Source: Paragyromitra xinjiangensis (taxonomy: Eukaryota; Ascomycota; Pezizomycetes; Pezizales; Discinaceae). Taken from it: a stretch of 64,000 bases of DNA. The stretch covers positions 1,054,001-1,118,000 of the forward strand of contig JBCAMK010000006.1 of the NCBI GenBank assembly GCA_038503065.1, written 5' to 3'. The notes beneath the pieces are model-generated. The model did not search any database. It was given only the letters and a program-made list of their open reading frames with translations, and was not told the origin of the DNA. The stretch's first letter is position 1. The number at the start of each line of letters is the position of its first letter. This document shows positions 58,759-64,000 of the stretch, piece after piece. The translations under genes and the position numbers were made by a program.

Positions 58759-60150
58759 TCATTCATTGATCCAAGGTGCTTTATCCTCCTCATAGTAATT
58801 GAGCGAAATTTCTTCCAAACTCCAATCCCCGGGATTGCCATCATTTCCGTTATTTCCGTGATCACTAGGAGGTGTTGGTGGCACCGGAGAAGGGTTAAGT
58901 CTTTCAAACGCATCTAGATTCGCAATAAAATCGTTCTCCAAAGAATCTCCATAAACATTCAGTAATGGCACACCTTCAGGCGAGCATGTATTCCACGAGA
59001 TCAGATTCTCATGGAACCGCCCCTCCATGAACAAAGCAGCACCCGGGCGATTTCTCGTAAGTCCCTCTAGCTCCGATTGGAGGATATCCGGTTTGATACC
59101 TTCGCAGCCTAGCAAACACCTGATGTTAAGCAATTCTAGACTTGGCCAATTTTTTGGGGCAAAGAGTGTATGGCAGATTCGCATTTCCGAGGTTCCGTGA
59201 ACGGCAAACTTGGTCAATTTCCGTGAGAGCCTCGAGATAATCTCGCAAAAGTGGTTACGTTGAGGAGTGTCGCGTTGCGGGTTAGCCCTAGGGCCGGACG
59301 AGGAGGACGGGTAGGAGGCTGTTAGTGTGAGTTCTGTGAGTTGCGAGCCAAGGTCGGCGTAGGCCGAGAGTGCGCCGTATATGACGTCGGAGCTAGTAAT
59401 CATAAATAGAGATTTAAGGTTCGGCATAGCGTTCGCGAAGCAGGCCCCCACGCCGGTTTCCTCGGTAAGCCGATACGGGAATGGCGCATCGAAGAGGAAG
59501 GATCGAATCGATTTTAGAGCGCCCGGTGATTCAGCGCTTGCATGAAGCAAGAGATCCTTCATAAGCTGTGTCTGTTCTTCTCTGTGCCGGCGAACGTCGT
59601 ATGGGTTGCACACGTCGCAACTTTGCATTTTCACTGTTTGTAGTGAATTAAAATCACCACCTAGCATGCGCTTGAAATGTGCTAGTAAACCCCCTAGAGG
59701 TAGTCCATGGAATATAACCGTCTTGATTGACTGTTTGGAGCTCGTGGGTAAATACCCCAGTAACCCATCCTCAAAACCCGTCCTTAGACCCCGCGCCCCG
59801 GGCGACCTCTCTAAGACCAATTCTCGCACCTCCGTACAGTGCTCGAGTGTGCGACGAAGGAAATGCCGGTTATCATCTGGCCATAAGCTAGGCGCCTCTA
59901 TCTTGAGATATCGGATGCAAGATGCGACATGAGGATAGTCGATTACAAATGACCCCAGTTTTCTAGCTTCGCGGTGGAGAGTGATGGAGGAGTAGATGAG
60001 CGTGATGCTGAGAGACCGTAGAACGGTGCAGGTATGGGCAAGCTGCTTAAGCCCACTGAAAGAGGCAAAACCTGCAGTTGGCAAATCGCTGACTGCGACA
60101 TGACCAATAATGTCAAGGAGGAGTTCGTGGGGAATTGCTAGAAGTGGCAT
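58759..60150 (-). CDS. F-box-type protein with LRR-like body
   Basis: Single exon, 463 aa. The N-terminus MPLLAIPHELLLDIIGHVAV and the following LKQLAHTCTVLRSLSITLIYSSITL form a typical fungal F-box plus linker. The rest shows irregular leucine-rich segments (CIRYLKIEAPSLW, VRELVLERSP, SLQTVKMQSCDVC, LKSLFMITSS, LTELTLTASYP, LELLNIRCLLGC) consistent with a degenerate LRR solenoid. The tail is Pro/Gly/Asn/Asp-rich and acidic. The expected role is a substrate adaptor in an SCF ubiquitin ligase; the substrate is unknown. It is unrelated in its body to the broken F-box gene at 37.6-40.1 kb. Confidence 0.8.
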   Translation of the reverse strand: MPLLAIPHELLLDIIGHVAVSDLPTAGFASFSGLKQLAHTCTVLRSLSITLIYSSITLHREARKLGSFVIDYPHVASCIRYLKIEAPSLWPDDNRHFLRRTLEHCTEVRELVLERSPGARGLRTGFEDGLLGYLPTSSKQSIKTVIFHGLPLGGLLAHFKRMLGGDFNSLQTVKMQSCDVCNPYDVRRHREEQTQLMKDLLLHASAESPGALKSIRSFLFDAPFPYRLTEETGVGACFANAMPNLKSLFMITSSDVIYGALSAYADLGSQLTELTLTASYPSSSSGPRANPQRDTPQRNHFCEIISRLSRKLTKFAVHGTSEMRICHTLFAPKNWPSLELLNIRCLLGCEGIKPDILQSELEGLTRNRPGAALFMEGRFHENLISWNTCSPEGVPLLNVYGDSLENDFIANLDAFERLNPSPVPPTPPSDHGNNGNDGNPGDWSLEEISLNYYEEDKAPWINE

Positions 60151-62302
60151 TTTCGTTTAGATTGTGGAAGGATCCTGTACTTTATTGGTTTTATAGATCA
60201 TGGGAGATATGTGGGGGTGAGTATCCTGGATCGTGGATCGTGGATGAATCCAATTGGTGGCGAGGAAGTGAGGCTGTAATTTATAGTGTTGTTGAGATGG
60301 TAGGTTGTGGGGTGTTCTTGATTGTGGGGTATTTATGTACTGTTTCGTCCTATGAGCACGTGACATTACTACATGACGGGGGTTTTTTGCGTGCTGATCA
60401 TGCAATCCTAGATTAGTAGAATTAGGAAATGCCGGAAGTGCAGAAATGAACCAAGATATGCCCTGGGTTCCAATGAAGAGCATCAGCTGAAGTCATCAGA
60501 CCGTCGAAGGTTTCGCGCATGCATGTGTCCTAAAGAAGCTGGGTGTATCTCCAAAGCCGTGACAGTCTCAGATGTCGTTTACTTGGAGTGCGCTTAGAAG
60601 GCCAATAAAGGTCTAAATAATAGTATAAGGGTCATTAGGCGAATCAAATAGAGCTCGGTTGTTGATAGATGTGTGAGAGGGGAAGAAGTGAAAAGGGAGG
60701 GGATGAAGAGAGAAAATAGAGCAGTGAATAAGTACTAGCTGCTTAGCGCGTTCTCCTATCCCAGCCTCAAAGTTAACCGCCATTCATTCCAGAGCCACTG
60801 ATTTGGGTGTTTCTTTGGATGTCGTATCTATGAGGGGGGAACCACGACTTGACTTGGTGGCCAATGCATGAGATCAAGTTTATATCGAAGGGATCCTTAG
60901 GCTTGAATACAGCTATTCTAATTATCTACTCTCGAATCTTGAGTGGATATCCGGAAGGCCTCATAAGTGTTGTTTGCCGTGCTTTGTATTCTAGAGGTTG
61001 TTGAGGGGACGTCAAGTGGTGGTAACACCAGCAGGGGCGAGTGTTATTGGGTGATCTTTAATTAGATTCTGACCTGTATATACCGTCTAGCAATACCCTT
61101 TTGTCTAATACCACGGGTATTAGTTTTGTAGCATAGCAAAGGAAGTAGGTTAACGCAGATATAACTAGGGTTTACTTGATAAGTTTACAAGCTGACACTG
61201 GTGATTGGTTCCTCCCCGGAGATGTGAGTTAAGGTATTGAATGAATTCTCTCGAACGCATTTAAAAGTAGATGTGGGGCTGGAAAAAGCATAATTAATTA
61301 TTTCGCTAGACTTTTATCATACGCACCAAAAACTGTCCAAAGACACATAATTCTCTAGATCTCCGGATCACACATAGTACTATAGCTTTAATAATTGCAC
61401 TTGGTGAGTGAATTGATTGCTCGGTAGATCCCCGCAGCGTGGAGCATTTAGTCTCCGTTCACTTAGCACTTCTCAATCGACAAAACAAAATACCCAAAAG
61501 CAGACTACTTTATCCAGAAACTAAGTAACTATTAGCTCCCACAACGCCTTGGACACCTAAACAGCTAGTAAGCCCGTATAAGGCTCCCCGGCCACCCCTC
61601 ACTCAAACCCTCAACATTACAGCAAGATAATAATCACACTGGAGGACCATTTAGCCCAGCCCAACGATGGTATGGTCAAATAGTACTGGCATATTCGCGA
61701 GATTTTCTTGGAACTGTATTAATATATTAGTAACACTTATATCGGTTTGTAAGTTCTCGCTTTATTTTGTCTTGTGAGTCTGGTTGGCCCAACAGGCACC
61801 ACAGAACTGCAGACGAGGATAATAATATCAAATTAAAAAGCTGCTTTAGGGAGAGGCTGAAAGAAGACTATGCTGGCTACTGTCGTTTGGAGAGGCTAAA
61901 TGTAGCCCGCGGAAACTGCAGGCTAGTTTTTCCGCTCCATTAGATTAAAAGAGATAGCAAAGTGAAGGTAGGGGATAGAGCGCTGCTAGATGGATGGATG
62001 GATTTGTTCTCGGTACAGCTACGAATATCCGCTAGGGTGGCTTCACCCTGTTACCCTGCAGCTGGGAATGATCGGATGTTATGTAGGATATACGGGATGA
62101 AAGAGACTCAACTTGATAAATTCGTAAAAGGGCACTACACTGCCGTTCTTGGTTAGAAAGTAATATCGTATTTACATTCAACGTGAGCAATCGGCGCCAA
62201 GACCGAGTGATATCTGATGCATATGTTCTACCATCACAACTATAGCCCAATCCATTCACTCGAGCTCATCTAACACAAAAACCACAAACAAACCCATCTA
62301 CT
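60151..62302. other. Intergenic region
   Basis: 2.15 kb without a supported gene. It includes the promoter of the F-box-type gene and the 3' flank of the TRAPPC11-like gene. No clear inverted repeat or RNA gene was found. Confidence 0.4.
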
Positions 62303-64000
62303 CTATTCCACCACCTCCCCCTCCCCCTCTGGCACCCATACCATCAACCCCGCTTTATCAACCGCCACTCCCTCACTCCCCGGACTAACCCTCAGCGTCT
62401 TATTAAAATACCTATCAACAACCCTCAACCCTGGCCTAACCCAAACCCCACCATCCACCTTCCCTCCCTCTTGTGCCGCTGCATCAACCTTAAATGTAAA
62501 CAAACAATACCTCAACGCAACCCTTGACACCGGCAACAGCTGTAAACTAGTCTGCTTAGGCCCACTAAACGCAAACTCTTCATTCGCCTCCATCACCACG
62601 TTAAACGTAAGGAAATAGTTCGTTGGGTTCTCAAGCATATACTCGACATGCACAACCCCGGGCATAGCATCAGCTCCCGTCGGTAGTGTTGGACTCAGTA
62701 TCGACGCCCCAGTCGACATAGTCCGTACTCTAGTCAGTGGTGCCCCAGGCGCTGCTTCAAGCGGCGTTACGATCGCGGCAAGGACTCGGGGTTCGCTACC
62801 AGGTACTGGGAGTCGTGGGACCGGTAGGATAGTGGTTACTGCCGACCCATCGGTGATGCTCGCGCGATGCCAGCGGAGGTGTAGTGCGACATCGACGCTA
62901 GAGGATCTACGGTCTTCGAGGCTGAGTTTTTGGATGTCGATTATGAACTGGAGTTCTATTGTTGTGCCTTGTTGGAGTGTTGTAGCGGTGTTGCTACTAG
63001 AGACGACGGAGGCGATGATGCCGCCGGCGGTGGCGAGGATGGGGAGGGATGTGTCTTCGAGTTCGACGGCGCTCTCACCCATACCGGATATACCGACGGT
63101 GAGACACCAGCGCTGGGTGATACCTAGAGCGCGTTCTTTGCCATCGGCGGATGGAGTGATGTCGAGTTCGGATAGTGAGAAGTAGTCGGGCCAGCGGTCG
63201 GGGTGTACGCGTGGGGAAAAGTCGAAGCTGGTGCGGAAGGGGCTGATGACGGGCATGTCTGCGACGATAGGCTTCGCGATGGGTGTTTCGGGGTCGGAGA
63301 GGAGGTGGTAGTGTGCTGTGATCTCAATCGCGCAGTCGGCAGGGAACGGCGGGGATGGGAAGGTGAAGGTTCGTTTTGCGGATGCGCCTGGGGGGAGGGT
63401 ACCGAGTGGGTATAGCGATGCTATTGGGAGCTCTTCTATTCCGCCCTCCGAGAGCCAGGTTATTGCCGGTGCTGTTTTCGTTAGCGAGTGATTCACGGTG
63501 TATCACTCGGGTACTCACGTTCATCCTCTGGCCATCCTAGAATCTTCACACCGACGTCTACCACCGCTTCTTCATCCTCTCCATTCACAGCTTCAAACAT
63601 AATCTTTACAGTCTCATCCACATACACATCCCCCTCGACCGCACTCCTCGCACTCACATCTATCTTTGGCGGTCGTGGCAGTATCTCTAACCTCCCTGGC
63701 TCAACCCCTCTCACAGGTCTCTTCCTCAACTCTACCCCCTCTGCACCCTTTTTCGGTGCTTCAACCCACCACACCCCGCCGCTCCCAAGGGCTAGCTCTG
63801 CTTGTCCTCTTCCTGGGAGAATATGTACTGAAGACTCCTCGTCGTCTGGATCGAGCATGAGCATGAAGTCGAGTTCAAACCCTTCACACACGAATACGAA
63901 TGTCGCGCAAACAGCTTTGGCCTCACCGGCCTCACGCAGGGTTGAAGATAGCTCAAAGACCTTTGTTTCACCTGGAGCAAGGGTCAGGTCGGTTGTGGCG
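62303..64000 (-). CDS. TRAPPC11-like (Foie gras/Gryzun) C-terminal part, truncated by window
   Basis: Two exons visible: 63519 to beyond 64000 (open to the window edge) and 62303-63471, joined by a 47-nt intron with GTGAGT donor, GCTAAC branch site and AACAG acceptor. About 550 codons of the 3' end are present. Seen: beta-rich immunoglobulin-like domains (LTLAPGETKVFELSSTL, then KIMFEAVNGEDEEAVVDVGV), a DYFSLSELDITPS segment, and the C-terminal block RPGLRVVDRYFNKTLRVSPG followed by GLMVWVPEGE. The latter matches my memory of the Gryzun C-terminal region of fungal TRAPPC11. TRAPPC11 is a subunit of a TRAPP complex acting at the ER-Golgi as a Rab GEF. The Foie gras N-terminal domain lies outside the window. 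Confidence 0.75.

Overview
This window looks like a nuclear chromosome segment of a filamentous ascomycete (Pezizomycotina). The genes have short introns (mostly 47-75 nt, GT...AG, often with a CTAAT/CTGAC/CTAAC-like branch site). It carries fungal families (GCN20, TRAPPC11, F-box proteins), a fungal NLR with ankyrin repeats and a TPR-CHAT protein. There are no operons, no Shine-Dalgarno signals, and I found no tRNA or rRNA gene. The class is not determined from sequence alone.

Layout. 0-8 kb: a GCN20-type ABC-F gene (-) and a 1038-residue tandem zinc-finger gene (+), head to head across 1.9 kb. 9.4-15.5 kb: an intact 14-exon NLR gene (+). Its order is a disordered linker on small symmetric exons, a helical N-terminal domain, NACHT, then 22 nearly identical ankyrin repeats. 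15.8-16.5 kb: a foldback (MITE-like) element. 18.8-23.6 kb: an intact 1567-residue TPR-CHAT gene (+) with about 22 TPR-like repeats and a C-terminal His/Cys protease-like CHAT domain. 25-31 kb: a small coiled-coil ORF and a Ser-rich regulatory-type protein (-). 31-37.6 kb: no supported gene. 37.6-40.1 kb: a four-exon F-box gene (-) interrupted by one in-frame TAA. 42.1-42.7 kb: a small single-pass membrane protein (-). 45.3-46.0 kb: a frameshifted ADP-ribosyltransferase-like relic (-). 48.7-49.6 kb: an 84-bp triplet repeat and two overlapping small ORFs. 50-55.5 kb: a gene-free stretch with three TA-flanked MITE-like elements and older repeats. 55.6-60.2 kb: a proline-rich repeat protein and an F-box-type protein, both (-). 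62.3-64 kb: the 3' end of a TRAPPC11-like gene (-), which runs off the window.

How the genes relate. The ends hold housekeeping genes (translation control, vesicle traffic). The middle is accessory: a presumptive immune or self/non-self receptor (NLR) lies 3.3 kb upstream of a protease-type effector candidate (TPR-CHAT) on the same strand. Around them lie broken genes, orphan repeat proteins and small TA-flanked inverted-repeat elements. The NLR/TPR-CHAT pair is the best candidate for an undescribed system. Any functional link is inferred from proximity and family knowledge only.

A second window-wide signal is the 8-bp palindrome TACATGTA. I counted 15 exact copies, all between genes, where about one is expected by chance. 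Exon boundaries were worked out by hand from splice signals and frame, without transcript data.
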